Part shown: positions 24,829-34,092 of the stretch, in pieces
How the letters are laid out: every line of letters starts with the position of its first letter
Position numbering within the stretch: the stretch's first letter is position 1
Position numbers and translations under genes: made by a program
Notes under the pieces: generated by a model
What the model was told of the DNA's origin: nothing
Databases searched by the model: none
Seen by the model: the letters and a program-made list of their open reading frames with translations, nothing else
Assembly (NCBI GenBank): GCA_036558645.1
Contig: DATBFG010000026.1
Span: forward strand, 68,527 to 132,526
From: DATBFG01 sp036558645
GTDB lineage: Bacteria; Acidobacteriota; Terriglobia; Terriglobales; Acidobacteriaceae
Length of the DNA: 64,000 nucleotides
Direction: 5' to 3'

Positions 24829-24927
24829 GTCATCCCGAGCGGAGCGCAGGCGAAGCCAAGTGTAGTCGAGAGCCTGCCCTGAGCAACTGAGCAAAGCGAA
24901 GGCGTCGAATGGGGACCATTTGTTTTA
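24829..24927 (+). repeat. interspersed REP-like element, copy B
   Basis: Begins GTCATCCCGAGCGGAGCGCA and ends near CCATTTGTTTT, matching both ends of copy A at 11871. Copy B carries about 45 extra internal bases. Confidence 0.55.
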
Positions 24928-24970
24928 GTCATTCCCCGACACTGGGCTTCGCTCTCCCCCGAACGATAAA

Positions 24971-25510
24971 TTACTTTCTCAATTTCTCCAGCATCTTCCG
25001 GTTGAATTCCTCCGACTTTCCCCGTGGAACGCTCAAGGTATTCCATTCGCTCGAACGTAGATGCTTCGCCACAAACACAATCTGCCCCACGTGGTACGCG
25101 TAATGCGCGAGTTGCCGGTTCAACGCTTGCAGCACAGTATGGGGTTCGTGGCGAATCGTCACGTTGCGCATCAAATCCTCCGGGGTCAAGCCCGCAATCG
25201 CGTTGAATACAATGCCCCAGCCCGCTTCCCAGGTTTGCATCAAGTCCGAGCGCAACTTCAATCCATCCATCTCGAATTCCTGATCTCGATGCCGGTCAGG
25301 CTTCTCACCATCTGTCGTCAGAAAATCAGTGAAGCGCGAGCGCATGTTCCCGGCTAAATGCTTAACGATGATTGCAATAGAATTCGATTCCGCATCGATC
25401 GCGACGAAGAGGTCCTCATCTCTCACTTGCGCGATAGCACCTTCGCCCAGGCGCTTGTGACCGCGAAACTGACGCTCGACTTCCTCTAAGTAATGTTTGG
25501 ATAGCTCCAT
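24971..25510 (-). CDS. DinB-superfamily protein (DUF1572)
   Basis: From the ATG at 25510 the product is 179 residues, beginning MELSKHYLEEVERQF. It is helical with IAIIVKHLAGNMRSRFTDFL near residue 55 and NRQLAHYAYHVGQIVFVAKH near residue 140. The spaced histidines (KHL, AHYAYHVGQ) are those that bind a divalent metal in DinB-fold proteins. DUF1572 members may be thiol-dependent metalloenzymes; the substrate is unknown. Forty-one codons upstream of this ATG are open but overlap the end of the hyuB gene, so they are discarded. Confidence 0.8.
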   Translation of the reverse strand: MELSKHYLEEVERQFRGHKRLGEGAIAQVRDEDLFVAIDAESNSIAIIVKHLAGNMRSRFTDFLTTDGEKPDRHRDQEFEMDGLKLRSDLMQTWEAGWGIVFNAIAGLTPEDLMRNVTIRHEPHTVLQALNRQLAHYAYHVGQIVFVAKHLRSSEWNTLSVPRGKSEEFNRKMLEKLRK

Positions 25511-25604
25511 AAATCCCTTTGCGTGATGTTTGTTTGAGGACCGTCCTCTGCTTAATCGGATGCGAGCACAAGAGAATGAATTCGGAAAAACGAGATGCCC
25601 TCTG

Positions 25605-27197
25605 TCAATTCTCGGTAATTTTACCGACCCCACCTCCGCCAGGACTCTCCACCCGCACCCGTTCTCCCTTCCGCAAACGCACGCTGAACTTGCCTGCGCG
25701 CTCTTCCACTGTTCCGTCGTTGCGAATCACGGTGGCTTTTCCAACGGCGCCGCTGTTCCCACCCTGTAGGCCATAAGGACCATTCTTTCGCCGATCCGCC
25801 AACAAAGTAACTTCCGCGTCGGTGAGCACTTCAATTTCACGAACAATTCCATCGCCGCCATTGAAAGCACCCGAACCTCCGCTGTTCTTGCGGAGCGAAT
25901 ATCTACGCACCCGCAAGGGATACGCATACTCCAAAGCCTCCGCAGGTGTATTCAGCGAATTGGTCATGTGCGTGTGCACGCCTGACACTCCGTGCTTCCC
26001 TGGGCGCGCTCCCATTCCACCAGCAAGCGTTTCGTAGTAGGCGAACGGTTCCTTTATCTGTGGGTCCATCCCGCCGATCGTCAAATTGTTCATCGTTCCC
26101 GACGCCGCGGCAGGAATACGATTCGGGACCGCTTGCGCCATTGCGCGCAAAAGCACGTCGACAATGCGCTGCGAGGTTTCGACATTTCCTCCCGCCACCG
26201 CGGCGGGTGGCCGCGCATTCACAATCGTTCCCGTGGGAGCGATTACCTTGATCGGCCTCATCAATCCCGCCGTCGCGGGAATGTCCTCGGCCAGTAGGCA
26301 CCGGAATACGTAGAAGCACGCGGAGTACGTAATCGCCTCCACAGCGTTGATACTGCCTTCCACCTGGGAGTCACTGCCTGCGAAGTCAACCTCAACCGCC
26401 TCCCCGCCTTTCTTTCTTGAGATCTTGATGGTGACAGCGATCTTCACCGGCTTTTCACTGACGCCGTCATTGTCGAGAAAATCTTCCGCGCGATACACGC
26501 CTGTGGGCACCTCATCCAGAAACGCCCGCATGATTTCTTCCGAGTACTTCAACAACTCCTTCGCGGCTGCCTTGGTTCGTGGCAATCCGTAGCGTACACA
26601 AACCTCCCGCAGTCGCTCGGCTCCCGTGTGACAAGCGGCAATCTGTGCTCCCAGGTCGCCTTCTCGTTCACCCGGAGTCCGCACATTGTTCAAAAGCAGC
26701 GACAGGATGTCGCGATCCATCTTTCCTCGGCGCATGAGCTTCACCGGCGGAATGCGAATTCCTTCCTGGTAAATCTCGCGGCAAGGCCCCATCGATCCCG
26801 CAAAGCAACCGCCTACATCCGCGTGATGCGCTCGTGATGCGACAAAAAAATCCGGGGCGGAACTGCGTCGTGAGAAATAAAACGGCGCGACCAGAGTGAT
26901 ATCAGGCAAATGCGTTCCGCCCCGAAACGGATCGTTCAGCATCACCACGTCGCCGGACTCAAGTTTGAAACTATCGACGGCAGCCTGTACCGACATGGGC
27001 ATCGAGCCCAGGTGCACTGGCATGTGATCGCCCATCGCGATCACTTCTCCCGCAGCGTCGAAAACCGCGCACGAGTAATCGCGGCGTTCCTTAATGTTTG
27101 GGGAAAAGGCCGTTCTACGCAGGGCTGCGCCCATTTCTTCCGCGATCGAGTGATAGATGTTCTTGAAGATTTCCAGTTCGATGGAACGCGTTCGCAT
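25605..27197 (-). CDS. hyuB: hydantoinase B/oxoprolinase family protein
   Basis: The 530-residue product is a complete HyuB-type subunit: IELEIFKNIYHSIAEEMG, FSPNIKERRDYSCAVFDAAG, MPVHLGSMPMSV, DVVMLNDPFRGGTHLPDI, HHADVGG and a final GGDGIVREIEVL with LLADRRKNGPYGLQGG. These proteins work with HyuA in ATP-dependent opening of hydantoins or 5-oxoproline. No hyuA lies next to it here, which is unusual, as the two are normally adjacent. Downstream, the DUF1572 gene follows on the same strand. The ATG at 27197 precedes the canonical N-terminal strand directly. Confidence 0.88.
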   Translation of the reverse strand: MRTRSIELEIFKNIYHSIAEEMGAALRRTAFSPNIKERRDYSCAVFDAAGEVIAMGDHMPVHLGSMPMSVQAAVDSFKLESGDVVMLNDPFRGGTHLPDITLVAPFYFSRRSSAPDFFVASRAHHADVGGCFAGSMGPCREIYQEGIRIPPVKLMRRGKMDRDILSLLLNNVRTPGEREGDLGAQIAACHTGAERLREVCVRYGLPRTKAAAKELLKYSEEIMRAFLDEVPTGVYRAEDFLDNDGVSEKPVKIAVTIKISRKKGGEAVEVDFAGSDSQVEGSINAVEAITYSACFYVFRCLLAEDIPATAGLMRPIKVIAPTGTIVNARPPAAVAGGNVETSQRIVDVLLRAMAQAVPNRIPAAASGTMNNLTIGGMDPQIKEPFAYYETLAGGMGARPGKHGVSGVHTHMTNSLNTPAEALEYAYPLRVRRYSLRKNSGGSGAFNGGDGIVREIEVLTDAEVTLLADRRKNGPYGLQGGNSGAVGKATVIRNDGTVEERAGKFSVRLRKGERVRVESPGGGGVGKITEN

Positions 27198-27326
27198 GGG
27201 GTCTGGAAGCAGTTTACGCCGTTTCCCGCTGGCTGGGTTCCAGCTTCACGCGAGCGTTCTACTGCAGATTTTTGTTGACATTGCTATTAATACTCATCAA
27301 TATCTTGGGGTAGGATATGCAGCCAT

Positions 27327-27383
27327 GCTATGAATTGGGCTTGCATAGCGTAAGAATGGGCCCCGTTGTTCAACCCATGCAAG
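27327..27383 (+). promoter_or_regulatory. competing hairpins in the leader of the Lys-rich peptide gene
   Basis: GCTATG (27327-27332) can pair with CATAGC (27344-27349). Alternatively CTTGCA (27340-27345) with adjoining TGGG (27357-27360) can pair with CCCA-TGCAAG (27374-27383). The two structures share bases 27344-27345 and exclude each other, as in switching leaders. Confidence 0.35.
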
Positions 27384-27409
27384 GGAAAATCGTTCACGGA
27401 GGAAACTTC

Positions 27410-27454
27410 ATGCCAGCAAAGAAAAAGGCAGCGAAGAAGAAGAAGAAACACTAA
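27410..27454 (+). CDS. 14-residue lysine-rich peptide
   Basis: An ATG at 27410 preceded by ACGGAGGAAACTTC (GGAGG, spacing about seven bases) opens a frame encoding MPAKKKAAKKKKKH and a TAA. Nine of 14 residues are Lys. A structured leader precedes it and a terminator follows 52 bases after the stop, so the unit looks like a complete short transcript. Such a peptide would bind nucleic acid or acidic surfaces electrostatically; that is inference. It could also be a control ORF in a regulatory RNA. It is too short for usual gene finders. Confidence 0.5.
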   Translation: MPAKKKAAKKKKKH

Positions 27455-27505
27455 AACCGGTGCGAGACATGTTCTCGCAGATTCGAAGTTTTCGCCTCTC
27501 GAGAG

Positions 27506-27530
27506 AAGCACCTCACGAGGGGCTTTTTAA
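27506..27530 (+). terminator. rho-independent terminator
   Basis: AAGCACCTC pairs with GAGGGGCTT (one mismatch) around an ACG/A loop and is followed by TTTTTAATTT. It ends the short transcript that contains the Lys-rich peptide ORF. Confidence 0.65.
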
Positions 27531-27662
27531 TTTCTACTCCGCGACTTTGCCAGTTCCCCAGCCAGCCCTCTAAAATCAATGTTGTCCATAGGGATCAGAT
27601 CGTGCTAGAAACGCAGGGAGCGTGCCGGTCCTTTCACCTACGGATGCCGCTCCTCGGACTGC

Positions 27663-28064
27663 ATGAGCCCCCGCGCAAAAGCGAACGCGAAGTCGGTTAA
27701 GACGACCGAGATCGTCATTCCCGAAAAGCTTTACTTCCGCATTGGTGAAGTGGCTCGGTTGTGCCGGCTTCCTGCTTACGTGCTTCGTTTCTGGGAGACC
27801 GAGTTTCCCCAGTTAAAGCCAGTCAAGAGCAGCACTGGTCAGCGCATGTATCGCCGCAAGGACGTCGAGAACGTCCTCCGCATTAAGAAGTTGCTGTACG
27901 AAGAAGGATTCACGATCGCGGGAGCGCGGCAGCAGTTACGTACGGACACCAAGACTGACAAGAAGCAGACGCCTTTGCCATTTCCAGGACACGGCAACAC
28001 GGACCTGAAGCATATTCGCCAGGGATTGCGCGACATCCTCACCATGTTGTCGGCTCGATCCTGA
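27663..28064 (+). CDS. MerR-family transcriptional regulator
   Basis: The 133-residue product has a winged-helix MerR domain: LYFRIGEVARLCRLPAYVLR, FWETEFPQLKPVKSSTGQRM and YRRKDVENVLRIKKLLYEEG, ending in FTIAGARQQL. A long metal- or ligand-binding C-terminus is absent; only about 40 charged residues follow, with no conserved Cys. This short type (often labelled MerR-like HTH next to mutS2 or tRNA genes) has unknown targets. The gene is convergent with mutS2. Confidence 0.88.
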   Translation: MSPRAKANAKSVKTTEIVIPEKLYFRIGEVARLCRLPAYVLRFWETEFPQLKPVKSSTGQRMYRRKDVENVLRIKKLLYEEGFTIAGARQQLRTDTKTDKKQTPLPFPGHGNTDLKHIRQGLRDILTMLSARS

Positions 28065-28090
28065 AGGTCTGCAGCAGACACTCCTGGAGG

Positions 28091-30517
28091 CTAAAGCTTT
28101 AGCTCCACCACCGTCGCTCCGCCCCCGCCTTCGTTTTGTGGAGGCTCGCTCACATTAGCGACGTGAGGATGCTTTTGCAGCGACTGCCGAAGTGCCTTTC
28201 GTAGGATCCCCATACCACTGCCGTGCACTACGCGTACTCGTGGCAATCCCGCCAGGAACGCTCGATCCACGAAACGTTCCACTTCTTGTGTAGCATCGTC
28301 GACCGTCCGCCCGATCACATTGATCTCTGACGGAGCGCTGGTGCTTTCCGACTGCAGCGAGACGGAGATTCCCCGTGCTCGTGCCGCTTTTACCGGAGAC
28401 TCTGCCGCTCTTACCATCACTTCTGCGATGTCGTCGCGTGCGATGCGCATTTTCATTGCGCCCACCTCGACCTCGAAGTGATTGTCGTCGAGCTTCCTCG
28501 TGATTAGGCCTGGTCTCCCCACGGACTTTACCTTCACCGTGTCACCTTCCGACACGTGCTTCACTACCTGGGGTTGCGCATGCGGATCTCCCTGATCGGC
28601 CCCGGTGCTATGTGCCACCACCGTCGAATCAAACTGCTCTCGAAACTCCCGGCGCAGCTTAGCAATTCGTCGCTCGGCTTCCTTCGAGAGTTTCTGCGCT
28701 GCAGCGCGATCCTGGATCGCATTCACCGCCTCTCGCGCGTGGTATTCGAAATCGCGTAGCACGCTCTCCAGTTTCTTCTCCATCTCGCGGATCTTTGCCT
28801 GCTGCTCCTTATGGCCTTCCGACGCCAGATGAGCCCGCTCCCGGTCCAGTTCCTCCTCACGCCCTCGCAACTTCAGGCGTTCGGCTTCTGCCTCGCGCAA
28901 CTGTTGGTGCAGCCGGTCCAGAAACTGCGCCACATCTCGTGCCTGGCTGCCCAGGCGCGAGCGCGCGGAGTCGATGATCGAGGAAGTCAGTCCCAGGCGC
29001 TTTGCGATGTTGATGCCTGCCGACGCCCCCGGTGTGCCCACCTTCAACTCATATGTCGGTTGCAGGGTGGCCTCATCGAAGCCGACCGAAGCGTTCACAA
29101 CTCCTGGGGTGTTTGCACCGTACACTTTCAACGACGTGTGATGAGTGGAAATGACAGTCACGCAGCCGAGTTGGTGAAAGTGTTCGGCGATTGCTACGGC
29201 CAGCGCGGCGCCTTCTTCTGGATCGGTAGCCGATCCCAGTTCATCGAGCAAAACGAGGGATTGTCGCGTGGCGGTTCGCGAGATGAAATCGATATTTGTG
29301 ACGTGCGCCGAAAAAGTCGACAGGTTCTGCTCGATCGATTGATAGTCGCCGATATCTGCTAACACCGCATCGAACACCGGCAATTCGGCGCGATCCGCCG
29401 GAACGGGAACGCCGGATTGCGCGATCAGGGCTAGTAGCCCGATGGTCTTAAGGGTCACCGTCTTTCCACCCGTGTTGGGTCCGGTAATGATGAACTCGCG
29501 GCGCTCGCCTTCGAGTTCAATGCTGACGGGCACGACGCGTCCTTTTTTCGCCTTTAGATTTCTCTCTAGTAGCGGGTGGCGGGTATTACGCAGAACGACA
29601 CCCTCTTCGCGGAAGCTGACCGGAACACAGTCATAGTCAGCCGCGAACCGTGCCTTCGCAAATTGCAGCTCCAATTCAGCCAACGTGTCGGCTGCCGCCC
29701 GGATGTCTGCTGCTTTTTCCCCGACTCGCCTCGACATCTCGAGCAAAATGCGATGAATTTCCGCTTGTTCCTCGTCCATCAAACGCACGAGTTCATTGTT
29801 CTGCTCGATCGTTTCAAGCGGTTCGACGTACACAGTCTGCCCACTGGAACTCGCGCCATGCACCACGCCCTGAACTCTTCGCTTCTGCTCAACCTTCACG
29901 GGAATCACGAAGCGTTCTCCGCGAATCGTTACCAGCTCTTCCTGCAGGGTGCCACCCTCAGAGAGTTTTCTCAGATAACGCTGCAGAGACTCTTGAATCT
30001 CCCGCCGCTGCTTCTCGATCTCACGCCGAATGCGGGCCAGCTCCGCAGACGCGCGATCCTCCAGCGTGCCGTCAGGGGAGATCTTGTTGCGGAAGAACCT
30101 CAGGAACTCCGTGAAGTCGACAATCTCAGACGACAGCTGTGATACCGCGTCCCAGCCCGATCGCATCGCGTCTGGCGGCTTCAGAGAAATCTCGCGCCAT
30201 TCCGCAGCGCGGTCCACCAGCATGATCACATCGCGCAGTTCTGTGACCTCCAGTGCAGCTCCAGCAATGCGCCCTTTTTCCAGAGACTGCGACAGGTCCA
30301 GCAGGCCCGAGAACTCAAACCCTCCGCCCACGCGCCGGAACTCCCGAATTTCACTCGTGAGTTGTTGCTGGTTCTCGATCCATGCTCGATCGGTCGACGG
30401 TGCGAGCTGTGCCGCCCTGGCATGGCCCAGCGGCGAGGAAAAGTAGCCGCGCAACAGGTCTCGAAATAAGTCGAGTTCCAGTACGCGTGCGCTGCTATGA
30501 CGTAATTCCGGGGCCAT
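28091..30517 (-). CDS. mutS2: endonuclease MutS2
   Basis: The 808-residue product has MutS core helices, the ATPase with Walker A ITGPNTGGKTVTLKTIGL (about residue 345), LADIGDYQSIEQNLSTFSAH and LVLLDELGSATDPEEGAALA (Walker B and signature). A coiled-coil stretch (about 520-620) follows, then a C-terminal Smr nuclease domain with VHGSGMGILRKALRQSL. MutS2 acts on branched DNA and on collided ribosomes in some bacteria. Length and domain order are normal and the mismatch-reading N-terminal domain of MutS is absent, as expected. The stop is close to that of the convergent merR gene. Confidence 0.95.
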   Translation of the reverse strand: MAPELRHSSARVLELDLFRDLLRGYFSSPLGHARAAQLAPSTDRAWIENQQQLTSEIREFRRVGGGFEFSGLLDLSQSLEKGRIAGAALEVTELRDVIMLVDRAAEWREISLKPPDAMRSGWDAVSQLSSEIVDFTEFLRFFRNKISPDGTLEDRASAELARIRREIEKQRREIQESLQRYLRKLSEGGTLQEELVTIRGERFVIPVKVEQKRRVQGVVHGASSSGQTVYVEPLETIEQNNELVRLMDEEQAEIHRILLEMSRRVGEKAADIRAAADTLAELELQFAKARFAADYDCVPVSFREEGVVLRNTRHPLLERNLKAKKGRVVPVSIELEGERREFIITGPNTGGKTVTLKTIGLLALIAQSGVPVPADRAELPVFDAVLADIGDYQSIEQNLSTFSAHVTNIDFISRTATRQSLVLLDELGSATDPEEGAALAVAIAEHFHQLGCVTVISTHHTSLKVYGANTPGVVNASVGFDEATLQPTYELKVGTPGASAGINIAKRLGLTSSIIDSARSRLGSQARDVAQFLDRLHQQLREAEAERLKLRGREEELDRERAHLASEGHKEQQAKIREMEKKLESVLRDFEYHAREAVNAIQDRAAAQKLSKEAERRIAKLRREFREQFDSTVVAHSTGADQGDPHAQPQVVKHVSEGDTVKVKSVGRPGLITRKLDDNHFEVEVGAMKMRIARDDIAEVMVRAAESPVKAARARGISVSLQSESTSAPSEINVIGRTVDDATQEVERFVDRAFLAGLPRVRVVHGSGMGILRKALRQSLQKHPHVANVSEPPQNEGGGGATVVELKL

Positions 30518-30563
30518 GCAGATTCATGGTACACGACGGAATTAGGCCAGGTTCAGGGGAACA

Positions 30564-32330
30564 CTACGCAGTTGAATGAGCCTTTGCGGCCTCGACTTCT
30601 TTCACTCGCGATTGCAAGCAGAGCGCCGGAAAACGCATGGCGAATACCGCTCCGCCTTCCGGCTTGTTGTAGCAGGAGATCTGTCCGCCATGATCTTGCA
30701 CCACACCATACGTGGCGCTCAGGCCCAGGCCCGTGCCTTTCCCAATGACCTTGGTAGTGTAGAAGGGATCAAACACTTTCTTGGGATCGAGAATTCCCGG
30801 GCCGGAGTCAGAGAATTCCACCACCAGTTCGCGACTCTCTTCGCGCAAGCTGACCTGTAAAGTTCCGCCGCCCACTTCCTCGAGGGCATCCACGGCGTTG
30901 TCAATAATCTGCACGCAACACTGGAACAGTTGATTTGCGTTTCCAAAAACAGATGCCGACGTGTTACCGAGAGCGGCTTCCACTCTGATCTTGCGGGTCT
31001 CCAGGTTCAAAGCTTCCATTTTCAAGGCCCGCCGAACGAGTGCGCCCATGTCGACGGCCACTTTCTCCCCGGGCGCTTGTTGTGCGAAGCTCAGCAGGCC
31101 AGCGACCAGATCGCGAGTACGACGCGCCTGCTGCCCGATCTTGTTCGCCATCGCGGTCTGCTCGCTGCTCAGCGAGGGATTCTCAGCCAGCAACTCTGAA
31201 AACCCCAGAATTGCTGCCAGCGGATTGTTGATCTCGTGCGCAGCGCCGGCAACCAACTGTCCCAGCGATGCCAGCTTCTCTTTCTGGACTAGTTGGCTCT
31301 GCAGGCGCTGTAAGTTTTCCAGGCTACGATGCGAAGACTCCAGCAGCCTGATCAGCTGACGGTCCAGAAGATACTGTCTCAGGAAGAGGCATGCTCCGAG
31401 CACAAGCATCGCGACCAGGGTTACCATCAACCGGAAATAACGGATGCGATCCGGAGCCCGGTCCACAAACACTGCCCAATATCCCATGATCGGCAGCGAC
31501 AATATGGCAGTCATGGCGAGCCGTGGCGCAACAGCTCTCCAGCGGCCGCTTGACTGCATTGGTTCCTCATAGGTCAGTTCCGAATTCCATGCCTGCACCG
31601 GAACCAGAATCACCGCACATACGGACGCTACAAAGAGAATGTCGTAGTAGCTGCCCGAGAAGTAAGCGCCATGAGCGATGGCCATGTTCATCGTTTCTGA
31701 CGTCAGCGCATACAGGCTGCAGGCAATGAATAGAGTGCGGTAAATTGCCTTCCAACCCTTACTCGTGTTCAGGGCGAACACAGCCAGCGTGACAACCAGC
31801 ACCAGGTTCTCGACCAGGTAGAGCAGGTCGTAGTTGGTGCTGTAAACAATCGAATTCAGAATGACGTACTCATCCGGGAAGACGATGAATGCATAAAGAA
31901 AGACCCACCAAATCAAGAGCATTACAAAATTCAGCGTCGCGAAGTACAGTTTTTGCTCTTCGGGGCGCCGATGCGGCCGCAACGCAACGGCAGCCATGAA
32001 CGGCACGATATGCACGAACAGAATGACGTCGCCAACAAAGGGATCCGGCACATCGCGGCGCAGGAAGACTTCATGGTACGTCCACAGTCCCTGGTTGACT
32101 GTCCACAGAAAACATCCGGAGGCGAGCAGGCTCCAAAATAGCCTGGTCTGGCCGCGGTTGCCGATGGCACTGGCCGTCATCGCACACGTGGCGAGCGCCA
32201 GCGCCAGCAAGGACACAAGATCGCCGACAGCCGTCACCGCCAACCCACGCGGCAACACCATGAGGACCCCGGCGAAGACCACAAGGACAGCGCCGGCAAT
32301 AACCAGGAAGCGACTCGGGTGGAGGGCCAT
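30564..32330 (-). CDS. membrane-bound sensor histidine kinase
   Basis: The 588-residue product has about nine or ten membrane helices (residues about 8-330) with no recognisable periplasmic sensor, a coiled-coil linker, and a HisKA domain with the phospho-acceptor in AGAAHEINNPLAAILGFSEL (His about 365). The catalytic ATPase follows, with QIIDNAVDALEEVGGGTLQV (N box), FSDSGPGI (G1) and GKGTGLGLSATYGVVQDHGG (G2). It resembles the NtrB-like group with 7TM-type sensor regions. No response regulator is adjacent, so it is an orphan kinase whose stimulus is unknown. It is transcribed toward mutS2 with a 46-base gap. Confidence 0.88.
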   Translation of the reverse strand: MALHPSRFLVIAGAVLVVFAGVLMVLPRGLAVTAVGDLVSLLALALATCAMTASAIGNRGQTRLFWSLLASGCFLWTVNQGLWTYHEVFLRRDVPDPFVGDVILFVHIVPFMAAVALRPHRRPEEQKLYFATLNFVMLLIWWVFLYAFIVFPDEYVILNSIVYSTNYDLLYLVENLVLVVTLAVFALNTSKGWKAIYRTLFIACSLYALTSETMNMAIAHGAYFSGSYYDILFVASVCAVILVPVQAWNSELTYEEPMQSSGRWRAVAPRLAMTAILSLPIMGYWAVFVDRAPDRIRYFRLMVTLVAMLVLGACLFLRQYLLDRQLIRLLESSHRSLENLQRLQSQLVQKEKLASLGQLVAGAAHEINNPLAAILGFSELLAENPSLSSEQTAMANKIGQQARRTRDLVAGLLSFAQQAPGEKVAVDMGALVRRALKMEALNLETRKIRVEAALGNTSASVFGNANQLFQCCVQIIDNAVDALEEVGGGTLQVSLREESRELVVEFSDSGPGILDPKKVFDPFYTTKVIGKGTGLGLSATYGVVQDHGGQISCYNKPEGGAVFAMRFPALCLQSRVKEVEAAKAHSTA

Positions 32331-32621
32331 GACTCACTTGCATTCTAGTGCCGAAGGTCGTATGCCGATAGGTATCTCGAGATAGGCGTGGTTACTTCGG
32401 TACTCAATGCTGTTGCTTTTGACAGCGTGACGGTCTCGCGATCCCACCATTGCTAAGAGCCGATCCTCGAGCGTCTCAACTTGATTTCGGCTGGCGAACT
32501 ATGTCAGACTCCGCTCCCGAATTTTTTGCCGTGCCCGGTTTCCCCCTCCCCGATCTCGTGCACTGCGTAAAGTGCCTGCCCCAACTCAAAATCGTGTTCG
32601 GGCACTACGGAAGGAGACATC

Positions 32622-33971
32622 ATGAGAAGCAGGAAACAGGCCACATGCCTGTTACTGGTTGCGGCAAGCACATTGTGCGCCGCGCAAGTGCAAGATGTCT
32701 TGTGGCGTTTCAATGGGGACGATGGAAAAGCGGCCACCAGCGCTTTGATCATGGACGGCGCTCACAACCTTTATGGAACCACCAGAGGTAGCGTGGATAA
32801 ACCTCGCTGTCATGCCGAACACGAAGAGACCTACTGCGGGACGATTTACCAGCTTTCTCCCCCAGCCCAGGATGGGAGCCCCTGGCAGGAAACCATCATC
32901 CACAGGTTTGCCGGAGTTCCCGACGGGGCCTTCCCAAGTGGAGAATTGGCCACCGATCAAGCCGGGAACATTTACGGAGTAACATCCTTCGGCGGGAGTC
33001 CGGAGGGCTTCGGAATCGTTTACCAGCTGTCCCCGCCCATTGCTCCCGGAGATCCCTGGACCGAAACCGTTCTCCACACATTCACTGGAACTGATGGCAA
33101 CGAGCCCGCTGGAGTAAGTCTGGATGACGCTGGAAATCTATTTGGCACCACATCCCAAGGGGGATGCGGGAACGTCGGAACTGTCTTTGAGTTGTCTCCT
33201 CCTTCTCCTCCCGGCAGCCAGTGGACTTTTCAATCTCTCTACGGCTTTCATTGTGACAATCAGCATGCCAAAGACGGGTATATTCCAGGTGCTCCCCCCA
33301 TCAGAGGCCCCGGCGGAAATTTGTATGGCACCACCGCTTACGGCGGCGATTTCACCGACGGTACCGTTTACAAGCTCATGCCGCCGTTGCCGGGCCACTC
33401 CGCCTGGCGATACAAGACGATTCACTCATTTGATTACCAAATAACTGGGGCGAATCCTTGGTCGTTACTCACAGCTTTCCAGGGTCATCTGTATGGCACC
33501 GCCTCCGAGGGGGGACAGACGTCTACTGGATTGTGTCAGGATCTGGGTGGATGCGGAACGGTCTTCCGACTGTCTCCTCCCAACGCGCAGGATGACGATT
33601 GGACCTTCGAGACGATCTACGCCTTTAGCGGAACTGATGGGGCATCCCCCCTCGCTGGAGTTTCCTTCGATAAGCAAGCCCGACTCTACGGCACTACTGA
33701 TATCGGCGGAGATCCCACGTGCGTAAGCGCATTTTCTGATGGTTGCGGTGTGGTCTTTCTGCTCACTCCTCCGATGAATCCGGGGAGTTCCTGGACCAAC
33801 ACGACGCTGCATGCCTTTACAGGCCTGACCGATGGCGCCTTCCCCGTCTTTGAGGTACTTGTAGGCAGAGCGGGAGCAATCTACGGCACTGCATGGGCAG
33901 GTGGCGATCACCATTGCAGCATCAGCGCACGGAACAACGGCTGCGGCGTGGTCTTCAAGATAATTCCCTGA
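32622..33971 (+). CDS. secreted GloVer-repeat protein
   Basis: This 449-residue protein has a signal peptide (to about residue 20) and repeated units built on LYGTT-x-x-GG-x-x-x-GTVF-x-LSPP, for example NLFGTTSQGGCGNVGTVFEL and GTVYKLMPPLPG. About eight units are visible. This is the choice-of-anchor tandem repeat (GloVer) family, abundant in Acidobacteria and predicted to form a beta-propeller-like exported protein of unknown function. Unlike many members it lacks an obvious C-terminal sorting or anchor domain. AAGGAG precedes the ATG by about seven bases. Confidence 0.82.
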   Translation: MRSRKQATCLLLVAASTLCAAQVQDVLWRFNGDDGKAATSALIMDGAHNLYGTTRGSVDKPRCHAEHEETYCGTIYQLSPPAQDGSPWQETIIHRFAGVPDGAFPSGELATDQAGNIYGVTSFGGSPEGFGIVYQLSPPIAPGDPWTETVLHTFTGTDGNEPAGVSLDDAGNLFGTTSQGGCGNVGTVFELSPPSPPGSQWTFQSLYGFHCDNQHAKDGYIPGAPPIRGPGGNLYGTTAYGGDFTDGTVYKLMPPLPGHSAWRYKTIHSFDYQITGANPWSLLTAFQGHLYGTASEGGQTSTGLCQDLGGCGTVFRLSPPNAQDDDWTFETIYAFSGTDGASPLAGVSFDKQARLYGTTDIGGDPTCVSAFSDGCGVVFLLTPPMNPGSSWTNTTLHAFTGLTDGAFPVFEVLVGRAGAIYGTAWAGGDHHCSISARNNGCGVVFKIIP

Positions 33972-34092
33972 GGGAGGGAAGGACAGCGGCTTCTGCCTAC
34001 GGCTGGATGTAGTTACGAAGCCCTGAAATTCGTAGCGGAATGACATTTTGTGCTCTGGTAGACTTTTGGTAGCGGGTATTCCTCCGCTTTGT

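Noticed and set aside
27275..27280. TTGACA as -35 of a promoter for the Lys-rich peptide unit
   Set aside because: No acceptable -10 hexamer is present 16-18 bases downstream (CAATAT at best), so it is not listed as a promoter.
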